From Variovorax sp. YR216 (GTDB lineage: Bacteria > Pseudomonadota > Gammaproteobacteria > Burkholderiales > Burkholderiaceae_C): a DNA stretch of 64,000 nt. Below the pieces are notes generated by a model. The model was not told where the DNA came from. It worked only from the letters and a program-made list of their open reading frames with translations, and searched no databases. Below are positions 32,523 through 41,774 of this stretch, piece after piece. Position 1 is the first letter of the stretch. Each line of letters begins with the position of its first letter. Both the position numbers and the translations under genes were made by a program. The stretch lies in NCBI RefSeq assembly GCF_900107745.1, contig NZ_FNRO01000002.1, forward strand, positions 186,001 to 250,000, in the 5' to 3' direction.

Positions 32523-34031
32523 CTAGGCCCTGAGCAGGTGCTTCAGCAGCTTCCCGGTCGCCGTGCGGGGCAGCGCATCGACGAACTCGTAGCCGCGCGG
32601 GATCTTGTAGCGGGCCAGCTTCGGGACCAGGAATTCGCGCAGCGACTCCGCGTCGAGCGTGCGGCCCGGCTTCGCGGCCAGAACCGCCGTCACGGTCTCG
32701 CCCCATTCGGGGTGCGGCCGGCCGATCACCGCCACGTCCTGCACGTCGGGGTGCGTCGACAGCACGTCCTCGACCTCCTTCGAGTAGACGTTCTCTCCGC
32801 CGGTGATGATCATGTCGCGCAGCCGGTCGACGACGAACAGGAAGCCGTCCTCGTCGACGCGCGCCAGATCGCCGGTGCGATACCAGCCCTGCGGATCGAA
32901 GGCCGCCGCCGTGGCCTCGGGGTTGTCGAGGTAGCCCTTCATGATGGCGGGCGAGCGCAGGTGGATCTCGCCGACCGCGCCCGCCGAGCAGCGCCGACCG
33001 TCCGCGTGGCGCACTTCGATCGCCACGCCGGGAACGCCCGCGCGGCCGATGGAGCCGGCCTTGGCGATGGCTTCCTCCGGGTAGAGCACCGTGCCGAGCG
33101 GCCCGGATTCGGTCATGCCGTAGACCTGCACGAAACGGTCGCTGCCGTAGCTCTCGGCCAGCTTGCGCGCCATGTCCGCGCCGAGCGGGCCGCCGCCGTA
33201 GGCCCACATGCGCATCGCGCTGAAGTCGTAGGACTTGACGTCGGGCACGACCGCCAGCGGCGCGAGGAACGCGATCGGCGCGCCGAAGGTGAAGCTGATG
33301 CGCTCCTGCGAGAGTGCATCGAGAAACGGCTTCGGCGCGTACTCACGCAGCATCACCGCGCTGCCGCCCATCAGCAGCGTGCCGAGCAGCCAGTTGTTGA
33401 GCGGCGACGAGTGCCACACCGGCATCGCGATCAGCGTGCGCTCGTTGCGCGTGAGGCCGGTGCCCGCCGCCGCGCAGATCGCCGCGAAGAACACATTGCC
33501 GTGCGTGTGCAGGCAGCCCTTGGGCTTGCCGGTGGTGCCGGAGGTGTAGAGGATCTGCGCCAGCGCGTCGGAAGCGGGCGCGGGCAGGTCGTCGGTCTCG
33601 GGCGCGGCCCGCTCCAGCAGTTCTTCGAGCAGCGGCAGGCCGCCGGCGGCGGTGTCGGTGGCGATCCACGTCACCGGGTGGGCGACGCGCTGCGCAACCG
33701 GTGCGAGCGCACCGTCCACCACGCAGAGCCGGCTGCCCGAGTGGCCGAGGATGTAGTCGATCTCCGGCGCCTGCAGCTTTTGGTTGATCGGCACCACGGC
33801 GGCACCGAGCCGCCATGCACCGAACATCGCGATCACGAAGCCCGGCGTGTTGAAGCACAGCAGCGCGACCTTGTCGCCCGCGCCCACGCCCTGGGCACGC
33901 AGAACGGCGGCGGCGCGTCGCGAGAGTTCGGCGAACTCGGCGTAGCTGTAGGAGCGGCCGGCGGCGCGCAGGCATTCCTTGTCGGCCTGCACGCGCGCGT
34001 GCTGGTCGATCACCGAAACGAAATCCGTCAT
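32523..34031 (-). CDS. Acyl-CoA synthetase (AMP-binding, class I adenylate-forming)
   Basis: A 502-residue ANL-superfamily ligase that activates a carboxylic acid through an acyl-adenylate to its CoA thioester. It has the P-loop-like motif 'LYTSGTTGKPKGCLHTHGN', 'YGMTESGPLG', 'GWYRTGDLARVDEDGFLFVVDRLRDMIITGGENVYSKEVED' and the C-terminal lysine region 'LPRTATGKLLKHLL'. Fourteen bases separate it from the upstream acyl-CoA dehydrogenase gene. Together with that gene and the thioesterase it makes a small fatty or aryl acid activation set; the exact acid is not evident. Confidence 0.94.
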   Translation of the reverse strand: MTDFVSVIDQHARVQADKECLRAAGRSYSYAEFAELSRRAAAVLRAQGVGAGDKVALLCFNTPGFVIAMFGAWRLGAAVVPINQKLQAPEIDYILGHSGSRLCVVDGALAPVAQRVAHPVTWIATDTAAGGLPLLEELLERAAPETDDLPAPASDALAQILYTSGTTGKPKGCLHTHGNVFFAAICAAAGTGLTRNERTLIAMPVWHSSPLNNWLLGTLLMGGSAVMLREYAPKPFLDALSQERISFTFGAPIAFLAPLAVVPDVKSYDFSAMRMWAYGGGPLGADMARKLAESYGSDRFVQVYGMTESGPLGTVLYPEEAIAKAGSIGRAGVPGVAIEVRHADGRRCSAGAVGEIHLRSPAIMKGYLDNPEATAAAFDPQGWYRTGDLARVDEDGFLFVVDRLRDMIITGGENVYSKEVEDVLSTHPDVQDVAVIGRPHPEWGETVTAVLAAKPGRTLDAESLREFLVPKLARYKIPRGYEFVDALPRTATGKLLKHLLRA

Positions 34032-34044
34032 CGTGCGCCGCGCC

Positions 34045-35679
34045 TCACTGCCAGGCGGCGCGCAGCAGCGCGGCCGGATCGGTGGTGCCCGCGCTGATGC
34101 CGGTCACTGGTCCCCAGTCGGGATCGAAGCGGCTGCCGATGAAGGCGGCCGATGCCTCGGGGCTCGCATGTTGCAGCATCAGGCAGGCCTGCGCCGCGAG
34201 CACCAGGCGCTGCGTGAAGCGGCGGGCCTGCCGTTCGAGCTGCTCCGGCGGGAGCTGGATGGCGTCGCGCAGCCATTGGGTCTGCGCCAGCACCGTCGTG
34301 TCCTGCGAGGCGATGTCCTGGAGATGGTCGAGCACAAGATGCACGTCGCCCGGATTGCGCGAGACCGCGCGCAGCACGTCCAGGCTCATCACGTTGCCCG
34401 AGCCTTCCCAGATCGAGTTGACCGGCGCTTCGCGGAACAGGCGGCCCATGGGGCCGGTTTCCACATAGCCGTTGCCGCCGAAGACTTCCATCGCCTCGCC
34501 GGTCAATGCCACGGCGCGCTTGCAGTTCCAGAACTTGGCGGCTGGCGTCATCAGGCGGCGCCACGCGACGTCGAGCGGCTCGGTCGAGCCGAAGTGCGAT
34601 GCGAGGTCCATCGCCAGCAGCGTCGCGGCTTCGGATTCGAGGGCCATGTCACCGAGGAGCTCGGTCATCACCGGCTGGTCGGCCAGCGCTTTGCCGAAGG
34701 CGTGGCGGTTGCGGGTGTAGTGCATCGCCTGCGCGAGCGCCTGGCGGATGAAGCCGGCGCTCGACAGCGCGCAGTCGAGCCGCGTGTAGGTCGCCATCTC
34801 GATGATGGTCGGGATGCCGCGGCCTTCCTCGCCGACCAGCACGGCCCAGGCTTCCTTGAACTCCACCTCGCTGCTGGAGTTGGAGCGGTTGCCCACCTTG
34901 TCCTTCAGGCGCTGGATGTGGATCGCGTTCTTGGTGCCGTCCGGCCGCCAGCGCGGCACGAAGAAGCACGACGAGCCGCGCTCGTCCGTCTTCGCGAGCA
35001 CCAGGTGGCCGTCGCACATCGGCGCGGAGAAGAACCACTTGTGGCCGGTGATGAGGAACTCGCTGCCCCACGGACCCTGGCCGTGCGGCACGGCGCGCGT
35101 GGTGTTGGTGCGCACGTCGCTGCCGCCCTGTTTCTCGGTCATGCCCATGCCGACCGTCATCGAACGCTTCTGTTCGAGCGGCACGTCACGCTCGTCGTGT
35201 TCGGTCGCGGCCAGCTTCGATGCGACCGCGCCATAGAGCGCGCCGTTGAGGCGCATCACCGGGATGCACGCCTTGGTCATCGTCGTCGGGCAGGTCGAGC
35301 CGGATTCGATCTGGCTGTGCATGTAGAGCGATGCGCCGTAGCCGGTCCACGCGGAAGGCCGCTCGTCGAAGAAGGGCAGGTTGGCGATGCCGTTGCGACG
35401 CGCGATCGACATCATGGTGTGCCACGCGGGATGGAACTTCACGAAGTCGATGCGCTGGCCGGTGGGCGAATGCGTGTGCAGTTCGGGCTCGTAGTGATTG
35501 GCGTCCTCGGCTGCGCGCAGCGTGGCCTCGCTGCCGTATTCGGCGCCCTGGCGTACGAGTTCCGCATCGCGCCACTCGGCCCCGCCGCGCGCGACCGCAC
35601 GGCACAAGGCCGGGTCGCTGGTGTAGACGTTGTAGTCCTTGAGTTCGGGAACCTGGTTGTCCGGGTGGATGCCGATCAT
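34045..35679 (-). CDS. Acyl-CoA dehydrogenase, AidB-like
   Basis: A 544-residue dehydrogenase longer than the common type and close to AidB (about 541 residues). It has 'GMGMTEKQGGSDVRTNTTRA', 'EFLITGHKWFFSAPMCDGHLVLAKT', 'RHAFGKALADQPVMTELLGDMALE' and 'EVFGGNGYVETGPMGRLFREAPVNSIWEGSGNVMSLDVLR'. AidB binds FAD and DNA and is part of the adaptive response in E. coli; many relatives are metabolic enzymes. The linked acyl-CoA synthetase argues for a metabolic role here. Start at the ATG at 35679, where family similarity begins. Confidence 0.92.
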   Translation of the reverse strand: MIGIHPDNQVPELKDYNVYTSDPALCRAVARGGAEWRDAELVRQGAEYGSEATLRAAEDANHYEPELHTHSPTGQRIDFVKFHPAWHTMMSIARRNGIANLPFFDERPSAWTGYGASLYMHSQIESGSTCPTTMTKACIPVMRLNGALYGAVASKLAATEHDERDVPLEQKRSMTVGMGMTEKQGGSDVRTNTTRAVPHGQGPWGSEFLITGHKWFFSAPMCDGHLVLAKTDERGSSCFFVPRWRPDGTKNAIHIQRLKDKVGNRSNSSSEVEFKEAWAVLVGEEGRGIPTIIEMATYTRLDCALSSAGFIRQALAQAMHYTRNRHAFGKALADQPVMTELLGDMALESEAATLLAMDLASHFGSTEPLDVAWRRLMTPAAKFWNCKRAVALTGEAMEVFGGNGYVETGPMGRLFREAPVNSIWEGSGNVMSLDVLRAVSRNPGDVHLVLDHLQDIASQDTTVLAQTQWLRDAIQLPPEQLERQARRFTQRLVLAAQACLMLQHASPEASAAFIGSRFDPDWGPVTGISAGTTDPAALLRAAWQ

Positions 35680-35716
35680 GGTGTGTCTCCCTGGAGGGTT
35701 GAGAAAAGTAGATGCG

Positions 35717-36523
35717 TCAGGCGCGCTCGCGCAGCACCAGCGTCTGGATGGCCACGCCGATGGGGCCCCGCTCGTCGTACAGGCGCGAAAGCGTCGTGCC
35801 CGTGCCGGCGCCATCGGCCTGCGTTTCGGCGGCCACGCCGATCCATTCGCCGAGGGGCTGGCGCGTCAGGTGCACGCTGAGGTCGGCGTTGGAAAACAGG
35901 TAGCGCTGCGCCGGCAGGACCCAGCTCAGCCCATTGCCGAAGTCGGCCGCGGCGCACGCGCGCATGGCCGGCGACGTGGGCGTGTCCTGCACCATCGGCA
36001 CGACGAGCCGGAACCATGCGGCGGCCGGTCCAGGCTGCGATGGATCGCCGTGCGCCACCCGCGATTCGATGGCGCCGCGGTGGAAATAGACGCCTTCGGG
36101 CAGGCCGGGAATGCGCACCTGCCGATCGCATTGCTGCGGCGGCGGCAGCAGTTGCGCGGGCGACCAGCCGGGCAGGCCGTCGGGCAGGTCGAGCGTCTGC
36201 GTGCGCAGCAAGAGCGCATGCGCGCGCGCGACCAGCGTGTCGCCGGCCAGCAGGTCGATGCCGATGCGGGTGGTGGAGCGGGACGCCTGCGTGGTGCAGC
36301 GCGAGCTCAGCGTGCCGAGCGGCACCGGCTTGACGAGTTCGACGCTCAGTCGCGCGAGCTGCCAGCCCGGCTCGGTGACGGAGGTTTCGGCGATGTGCGC
36401 GAGAAGCGCGGAGGGCGCGCCGCCGTGCTGTGCGCGCGGGTCCCAAGGCCCCCGCGCCAGTTCGGTGGCATGCCAGGTCTCGCGTTCACGGACGAACACG
36501 GCGGACGGTCGGCTGTCGGTCAT
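35717..36523 (-). CDS. Acyl-CoA thioesterase family protein (TesB-like double hot-dog)
   Basis: A 268-residue protein with two hot-dog halves. Marks are 'RGPWDPRAQHGGAPSALLAHIAE' in the first and 'FSNADLSVHLTRQPLGEWIGVAAETQADGAGTGTTLSRLYDERGPIG' in the second, the typical C-terminus of the TesB-like thioesterase family. It would hydrolyse acyl-CoA, possibly to recycle CoA. First gene of the minus-strand set thioesterase / acyl-CoA dehydrogenase / acyl-CoA synthetase, divergent from the TetR regulator gene with a gap of about 115 bases. Start at the ATG at 36523. Confidence 0.88.
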   Translation of the reverse strand: MTDSRPSAVFVRERETWHATELARGPWDPRAQHGGAPSALLAHIAETSVTEPGWQLARLSVELVKPVPLGTLSSRCTTQASRSTTRIGIDLLAGDTLVARAHALLLRTQTLDLPDGLPGWSPAQLLPPPQQCDRQVRIPGLPEGVYFHRGAIESRVAHGDPSQPGPAAAWFRLVVPMVQDTPTSPAMRACAAADFGNGLSWVLPAQRYLFSNADLSVHLTRQPLGEWIGVAAETQADGAGTGTTLSRLYDERGPIGVAIQTLVLRERA

Positions 36524-36639
36524 GGGGTGTCTCCTGTGCGGCTTGCTTTGTGCGGCTCCGACCGGGCTGCACAATGCGCTCCGATGGGCGCCAAAAATTC
36601 TAGGAAGAAGATGCGTCGAAGGTGTTCGGTTTCTGCCGC

Positions 36640-37275
36640 ATGAAGACAAAGGTCGGTCGTTCCGCGTCTCTCCCCCGGAGAAAGCCGCGCCAGTCCCGTG
36701 CGCGCCACACCTCGCAGGCGCTTCAGGACGCCTTTGTTCGGCTTTTGGTGGAGCGGGGCTATGCGGGCATCACCATCCGCGAACTGGTCGCGGTGGCCGG
36801 CACCGGGCTCGGCAGCTTCTACGAATACTTCGCCAGCAAGGAAGACTTGGCGCGCGTCTGCCTGCACTTGCGCTCGAAGGCGCTCCTGATGGCGCTGCAC
36901 GATGCGGTGGAATGGAATACCGGCCGGCCGTTTCGCGAGATCGTCCAGGCGGTCATCGAGTCGCAGGCGGAGGCCCATCGCGAACAACCGCAGGAGTGGG
37001 GCGCGCACTACCTGCTGGAGCGGCACCTGTCGGGCCCCGAGGCCTATCGCAAGATGTACGACCGCTTCGTCGTCGAATGGGTCGCTGCGCTCGATGCGGC
37101 GGTGGACCTCTCACCGGCATGCGACAAGCGCGAAGCCGCGCGCGTGAGCTTCTCCATCATGTACGGCCTGTTCGCCCATTCGCACATCGGCGCGAGCGGA
37201 AGTCCCGACCTGCAGGCGTTGTCGCGGCAAGCGTGCACGGCGATCTGCGCCTATCTGGAAACGCAAAGGAAGTGA
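36640..37275 (+). CDS. TetR/AcrR family transcriptional regulator
   Basis: A 211-residue regulator. The helix-turn-helix reads 'ALQDAFVRLLVERGYAGITIRELVAVAGTGLGSFYEYFASKEDLARVC' (about residues 26-75). The C-terminal domain is alpha-helical. I prefer the ATG at 36640; a GTG at 36622 would add six residues. It is divergent from the thioesterase / dehydrogenase / synthetase set, the usual position of a local repressor, so I infer control of those genes by an acyl-CoA ligand. Seven bases separate it from the hydrolase gene downstream, which is probably cotranscribed. Confidence 0.92.
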   Translation: MKTKVGRSASLPRRKPRQSRARHTSQALQDAFVRLLVERGYAGITIRELVAVAGTGLGSFYEYFASKEDLARVCLHLRSKALLMALHDAVEWNTGRPFREIVQAVIESQAEAHREQPQEWGAHYLLERHLSGPEAYRKMYDRFVVEWVAALDAAVDLSPACDKREAARVSFSIMYGLFAHSHIGASGSPDLQALSRQACTAICAYLETQRK

Positions 37276-37282
37276 GGGCTGG

Positions 37283-38725
37283 ATGCTGAGGATCGTGAAA
37301 CGGATCGCGCTCGTGGCGGTGACGGCCGTCGTGGTGCTTGTCGGTGTTCGGATCTACGACATCCAGCGGGGACCACCGCTCTCGTCGTGGCACACGCATG
37401 TGCCGCACGAGCTCTCGGGCGAGGCGCTGCGCACGGCGAACTGGCCGGCCTACCTCGCCGCGGAAAGCGCGGCCTTCGCGGAAGTGCGGGCCGAGGTGAC
37501 CGGCAAGCTCCCGGCCGAGGCGCGGATCGCGAGCAACCGCTACTTCGAGGGCAGCCCGATGTACCCGGGCCGGTTCAAGCAGGACTGGAACCGCTCGTAC
37601 GTGCTCGAGCCCGAAGGCACGCCCAGGGGCGTCGTCGTGCTGCTGCACGGGCTGACCGATTCGCCCTACAGCCTGCGCCACATCGCCGGGCTCTACCGCG
37701 ACCACGGCTTCGTCGCCATCGGCATCCGCATGCCGGGCCACGGCACCGTGCCGGCGGGCCTCACGCGCGTGGAGTGGCGCGACTGGCTCGAAGCCGCGAA
37801 GCTCGCGGTGCGGGAGGCACGTCGCCGCGTGGCGGCGCCATTGCCGCTGCACATCGTCGGCTATTCCAACGGCGGCGCGCTGGCGATGAAGTACGTGCTC
37901 GATGCGCTGGACGACAAGAGCCTCGCACGGCCCGATCGGCTGGTGCTCCTCACGCCGATGATCGGCGTCACCGAGCTGTCGCGCTTCGCCGGCATCCTCG
38001 GCTGGCCTGCGGTGGTTCCGCCTTTCGCGAAGGCGGCCTGGCTCGGCATCGTGCCGGAGTTCAATCCGTTCAAGTACAACTCGTTCCCGGTGAACGGCGC
38101 GCGTCAATCGTCGCTGCTCACGCGGGACCTGCAGGAGCACATCGTGCGTGAGGAGCGCGCGGGGCGGCTTGCGCAATTGCCGCCGATCCTGACCTTCCAG
38201 TCGCTCGCGGATGCGACCGTGAGCACGAGCGCGATCGTGACCGCGCTCTACGCGCGGCTCCCGGCCAACGGCAGCGAGCTGGTGCTGTTCGACCTCAATC
38301 GCAACGCCAAGTTCGGCCCGCTGCTTCGCGATGCGAGCGATCCGCAAAGCAGCCGCCTGCTGCCGCCCGCGCCCAGAAGCTTCAGGGTCACGTGGATCGC
38401 CAATGTCGATGCGGACACGCCTCGCATGGTCGAGCGGGTGACCGAGGCCGGCGCGTCTGCCGAGCACGCGCGGCCGCTCGCGTTCGAATATCCGCCCGAC
38501 GTGTTCTCGCTGTCGCACGTCTCGCTGCCGTTTCCGGTGAGCGATGCGCTGTACGGGCTGCATCCCGACGGCAAGGAAGACTTCGGCATCCGCATCGGCG
38601 CGCTGGCGGTGCGCGGCGAGAACCGCACGCTGGTGGTGGGCTTCGACATGCTGTCGAGGCTGCAGTCGAACCCGTTCTATCCGTACATGGCCGAGCGGAT
38701 CGGCGAGACGATCCCGGCGAAGTGA
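37283..38725 (+). CDS. Membrane-anchored alpha/beta hydrolase
   Basis: A 480-residue hydrolase. Residues 5-25 form a single N-terminal transmembrane anchor (or uncleaved signal). The hydrolase core shows 'GVVVLLHGLTDSPYSLRHIAGLYRDHGFVAIGIRMPGHGTVP' (oxyanion region) and the nucleophile elbow 'LHIVGYSNGGALAMKY' with serine in GYSNG. The catalytic acid and histidine are expected in the C-terminal part; 'LSHVSLPFPVSD' contains a candidate histidine. It resembles a serine lipase/esterase acting at the periplasmic face. Probably cotranscribed with the TetR gene. Confidence 0.85.
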   Translation: MLRIVKRIALVAVTAVVVLVGVRIYDIQRGPPLSSWHTHVPHELSGEALRTANWPAYLAAESAAFAEVRAEVTGKLPAEARIASNRYFEGSPMYPGRFKQDWNRSYVLEPEGTPRGVVVLLHGLTDSPYSLRHIAGLYRDHGFVAIGIRMPGHGTVPAGLTRVEWRDWLEAAKLAVREARRRVAAPLPLHIVGYSNGGALAMKYVLDALDDKSLARPDRLVLLTPMIGVTELSRFAGILGWPAVVPPFAKAAWLGIVPEFNPFKYNSFPVNGARQSSLLTRDLQEHIVREERAGRLAQLPPILTFQSLADATVSTSAIVTALYARLPANGSELVLFDLNRNAKFGPLLRDASDPQSSRLLPPAPRSFRVTWIANVDADTPRMVERVTEAGASAEHARPLAFEYPPDVFSLSHVSLPFPVSDALYGLHPDGKEDFGIRIGALAVRGENRTLVVGFDMLSRLQSNPFYPYMAERIGETIPAK

Positions 38726-38731
38726 GTGCGC

Positions 38732-39610
38732 CTATGCAGCCGGATCGGGCGACTGCGAAGTGGCGGCGGCCCGTCGCTGCTGCCATATCACGTAGGGCAT
38801 CGAAAGCGCGATGTTGACGAGCAGGTAGAGCATGATGGCTGCCGTCACGCCGTGTTCGTTCGGATAGTTGAAACTCGCCAGCGTCAGCGCGATTCCAGGA
38901 TGGCGCGAGGCGGTCGACAGGCCCAGCACCACGCGGTCCTCCAGCTCGGGGCCGCCCAGCCAATGGCCCGCCGCGAGACCCACGACGACGAAGACGGCGA
39001 TGGCCAGGAGCGTCCCGTTGCCAATGAGCGCCATGATCGCGTTCCTGCTGTTGAAGACGACCAGAAGCGCCACCGCCACCAGCAAGAGATTCCCGAGGGT
39101 CACGAGCGGGCCTGCGAAGCGGGCGGCGGTCGCCGAGACCAGGACGCGAACCGCCATGCCTGCAGCGAGCGGCAGGATGATGGACTTGAGGATCACCTTG
39201 ATGACGGCGACGGGCTGCAATGCGAAGGACCGGTCGAAGACAAGCTCGAGAAGCCTCATGCCCAGCGGCAGGACCACGAGCGACAGGATCGCCATCGTCA
39301 CGAGCAGACCCAATGCGTAGGACGCCCGCCCGCCGGCCTTGCCGCCTTTCTTGAGCAGCAGCGGTGGCACTGGCGACAACGCCAGCGCCACCAGCGCGAC
39401 CTCGATCTCGTGACGAAATTCGAACGTCTTGTCTGGCGCAATGGCGACGATCGGCATGACGAAAAACATCGCCACGAAAGAGCGGGCGAAGCGCCGGGGC
39501 CGGCGCACGACGTAGAGCATGTCGTCCAAGGTGGCCGTCAGGCCGAATCCGAAGACGGTGGCCATGACGCTCGCCTGCATTGCGAGCACGATCATTTCCT
39601 GCGCGCTCAT
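38732..39610 (-). CDS. Bile acid:sodium symporter (BASS) family transporter
   Basis: A 292-residue integral membrane protein with about nine hydrophobic segments. It starts 'EMIVLAMQASVMATVFGFGLTATLDDMLYVVRRP' and contains 'EVALVALALSPVPPLLLKKGG' and 'DRVVLGLSTASRHPGIALTLASFNYP', a pattern of the BASS family where a conserved 'R.P.IA' segment lines the sodium/substrate site. It likely moves an organic anion with sodium. The substrate is unknown. It converges with the hydrolase gene, leaving only six bases between their stops. Confidence 0.85.
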   Translation of the reverse strand: MSAQEMIVLAMQASVMATVFGFGLTATLDDMLYVVRRPRRFARSFVAMFFVMPIVAIAPDKTFEFRHEIEVALVALALSPVPPLLLKKGGKAGGRASYALGLLVTMAILSLVVLPLGMRLLELVFDRSFALQPVAVIKVILKSIILPLAAGMAVRVLVSATAARFAGPLVTLGNLLLVAVALLVVFNSRNAIMALIGNGTLLAIAVFVVVGLAAGHWLGGPELEDRVVLGLSTASRHPGIALTLASFNYPNEHGVTAAIMLYLLVNIALSMPYVIWQQRRAAATSQSPDPAA

Positions 39611-39686
39611 TTCGGGCTCCCAGCACTGACAGGCCAGGGTCTCGAGGTACTCATCGATCGATCCCTCCGGTTGTCGATGGCGACGG

Positions 39687-40898
39687 CTACAGGAGCGCGC
39701 CGACCAGCTTCCCCAACACTTCGTCGAACGGCACCAGCGTCAACGCCACCAGGCCGAAGGGCAAGGCACTGGCTGCACCCAGCGCGATCACGCTGCGCAG
39801 TTCGACGGGCACCAACCTCAGGGTGTGTGCCTTGTCGACGGACTGAAACAGATCCGCCACTGCCGAGAAATCGGCCGAGGACAGCGGCTCGGATGTTTCC
39901 TCGCCCTGATTGCCGTGCATCCATTTGTCTTCGAACTCCTCGCCGACACGCTGCGCGAGTGCGCCATAGGTCGCAACGGCCCGGTGCCAGGTCCGCAAGA
40001 GGGGGCCGCTGAACACGAGCAGCGGCGCCGTGAAGACGATCACCACGCCGACGACGGTTCCGAATGCCGCGCGGCCCAGTTGTTCGAGGGACACCGTCCC
40101 GCCCGTCAGGAGATGCGCCATCTCCATCGCCGCCACGGTCACGCCGATCGCGACGCCGAGGATCGAGAAGCTGGGGAGGGAATAGCTCACGAACATCAGT
40201 CCGGCAGCGCCTTCCGGATGTGCCGCGACCAGGCGCAGCTCCAGCCGGGACACCAGCCAGAGGTAGCGCGCCCAAAGAAACACGCGCCAGCACCACCCGA
40301 GCAACAGGACCAGGAGGATCGGAAGGCTGACCAGCGCATGCCACCAGCTCGCGAGCGAGCGGCCCAGCGGAGCACCGGTCGGGCTTCGATGCCAGTCGGG
40401 CAGGAAGGATGCGGGAACGTGCTGGATGAGCAGCAACGCGATCACATAGGCCAGCACGACGGCGAGGGCTTCGACGGGCCATCCGTCGCGCAATCGCCGG
40501 ATGGAGCGGACGATCTTTTCGTAGGCCGGTGCCTGCGACGACGGCACGATGCCTCGTTCGCGGAACGTGTGGGCCAGGGCGCCCAGGCGAGGGATGCAGA
40601 TCGCTTCGGCCAGCACGAAGAGCGGTGCCACGATCAGGGAGCGCGCATGCACCGAGGCATCGCGCAGGAAGGCTTGCCATACATCGACGTTGCCGACGGC
40701 CAGGGCGACCAGCGCCAGCGCCAGCAGGGGCAGCCAGCCCACGCACACGACGACGATCGCGCGGCGCACGACGTGCCGGTGTTGCGGATCGAAGCGCCCC
40801 CACAGCCGCAACAGGCGCAGCGGCGGGCCTCCGTCGAAAAGACCGTATTCATTGCCGGGGCCGGACGCGGGCCCGGCGGAAGTCTTGTCGGGTCCCAT
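39687..40898 (-). CDS. Multi-pass membrane protein of unknown function
   Basis: A 403-residue protein with about six hydrophobic segments (for example 'AIVVVCVGWLPLLALALVAL', 'VALALVVLAYVIALLLI'-like at about 145-160, 'PILLVLLLGWCWRVFLWARY', 'VVGVVIVFTAPLLVFSGPLL'). I do not recognise a family. A soluble segment 'GALAQRVGEEFEDKWMHGNQGEETSEPLSSADFSAVADLFQSVDKAHTLRLVPVELRSVI' lies between the last two helices. It is four bases upstream-adjacent to the DUF202 gene in the same direction, which suggests a joint membrane complex. Confidence 0.75.
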   Translation of the reverse strand: MGPDKTSAGPASGPGNEYGLFDGGPPLRLLRLWGRFDPQHRHVVRRAIVVVCVGWLPLLALALVALAVGNVDVWQAFLRDASVHARSLIVAPLFVLAEAICIPRLGALAHTFRERGIVPSSQAPAYEKIVRSIRRLRDGWPVEALAVVLAYVIALLLIQHVPASFLPDWHRSPTGAPLGRSLASWWHALVSLPILLVLLLGWCWRVFLWARYLWLVSRLELRLVAAHPEGAAGLMFVSYSLPSFSILGVAIGVTVAAMEMAHLLTGGTVSLEQLGRAAFGTVVGVVIVFTAPLLVFSGPLLRTWHRAVATYGALAQRVGEEFEDKWMHGNQGEETSEPLSSADFSAVADLFQSVDKAHTLRLVPVELRSVIALGAASALPFGLVALTLVPFDEVLGKLVGALL

Positions 40899-40902
40899 TG
40901 CT

Positions 40903-41376
40903 TCAGTCGACCATGAGCCAGACGGCGCTGGCGGCCCCCAGCACGATGATGGCGATCGTCAGGAGCGAGACCGACAGCGAACTCGGCTCGAAGCGCTCCT
41001 CGACGATCTGCGCGTGGACTCGGCGATAGCGAAGCAGCGCCCAGAGCAACAGCGCGATGCCCAGGACGACCATGCCCAGTCCGACGTTGGCCGTGTCGCG
41101 AAACGGAAACGAGGCATGGCCGAGCTTGTCCGCCTCGCCGCGTTGCTGAAGGTAGATGCTGAAGCGGTTGATCGTGATGCCGAAGCTCATCAGCGAGAGG
41201 CTGGTGCGCAGGTAGGCCAGATGGGTTCGCTCGTTGGCGAGGTGAGATCGCGCGTCGGACAGCGCGGTGCGATGCTCCGCCAGCTGCGTCGACGACCGGC
41301 CAGAGGATGTCTGCGGGCTGGCGCCGACGGCCTTGGCCGGATCCGGCGGGAGGTCGGGGAGTTGGGGTTCGGTCAT
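40903..41376 (-). CDS. DUF202 (YidH-type) membrane protein
   Basis: A 157-residue protein with a soluble N-terminus and three transmembrane segments. The DUF202 signature 'HLANERTHLAYLRTSLSLMSFGITINRF' is at about residues 45-72, then 'NVGLGMVVLGIALLLWALLRYRRV' and 'LLTIAIIVLGAASAVWLMVD'. The molecular function is unknown. Its ATGA start overlaps the stop of the DUF1622 gene, so the two are translationally coupled. Part of a minus-strand group with the two-component genes. Confidence 0.9.
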   Translation of the reverse strand: MTEPQLPDLPPDPAKAVGASPQTSSGRSSTQLAEHRTALSDARSHLANERTHLAYLRTSLSLMSFGITINRFSIYLQQRGEADKLGHASFPFRDTANVGLGMVVLGIALLLWALLRYRRVHAQIVEERFEPSSLSVSLLTIAIIVLGAASAVWLMVD

Positions 41377-41756
41377 GAACGCTCTCCTTGGTTGGCGCGG
41401 GCGAGTTCCGCGTTCTCGCGAGCGATCTTTCGCGCGGTCTCGAGGTCGCGCCCCAGGAAGAAGCCGAGCACGGTCCGGATCGCCGCGATGGTTCCGAGGC
41501 GGCCGAGTTCATCCCAGCTCGGCGAAACCACGGTCGAGACCAGGTCCGCCGCAAGAAGGAATTCGAGGCCCACCATCGTCCAGCGCGACAGGCCTTGCCA
41601 GACGTCCAGTGCGACCTCGCTCGGCGAGTGGCGCTGGAGCAGGCCGGCCACGAGGTTCCATAGCGCATGCAACGCACCGAGGGTGAGCAACGCCAGCGTC
41701 GCTGCTTCCAGCAATTGCGACAGCAGGTGTGCGGAGGCATGCAGCGCTTCTTCCAT
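41373..41756 (-). CDS. DUF1622 family membrane protein
   Basis: A 127-residue protein with three hydrophobic segments and the DUF1622 pattern 'LEFLLAADLVSTVVSPSWDELGRLGTIAAIRTVLGFFLGRDLE'. Function unknown; members are small inner-membrane proteins. It overlaps the downstream DUF202 gene by four bases and follows the single-domain receiver gene by 18 bases, so it is probably part of the same transcript as the signalling genes. Confidence 0.88.
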   Translation of the reverse strand: MEEALHASAHLLSQLLEAATLALLTLGALHALWNLVAGLLQRHSPSEVALDVWQGLSRWTMVGLEFLLAADLVSTVVSPSWDELGRLGTIAAIRTVLGFFLGRDLETARKIARENAELARANQGERS

Positions 41757-41774
41757 GTGGACTCCGAGGGCTTG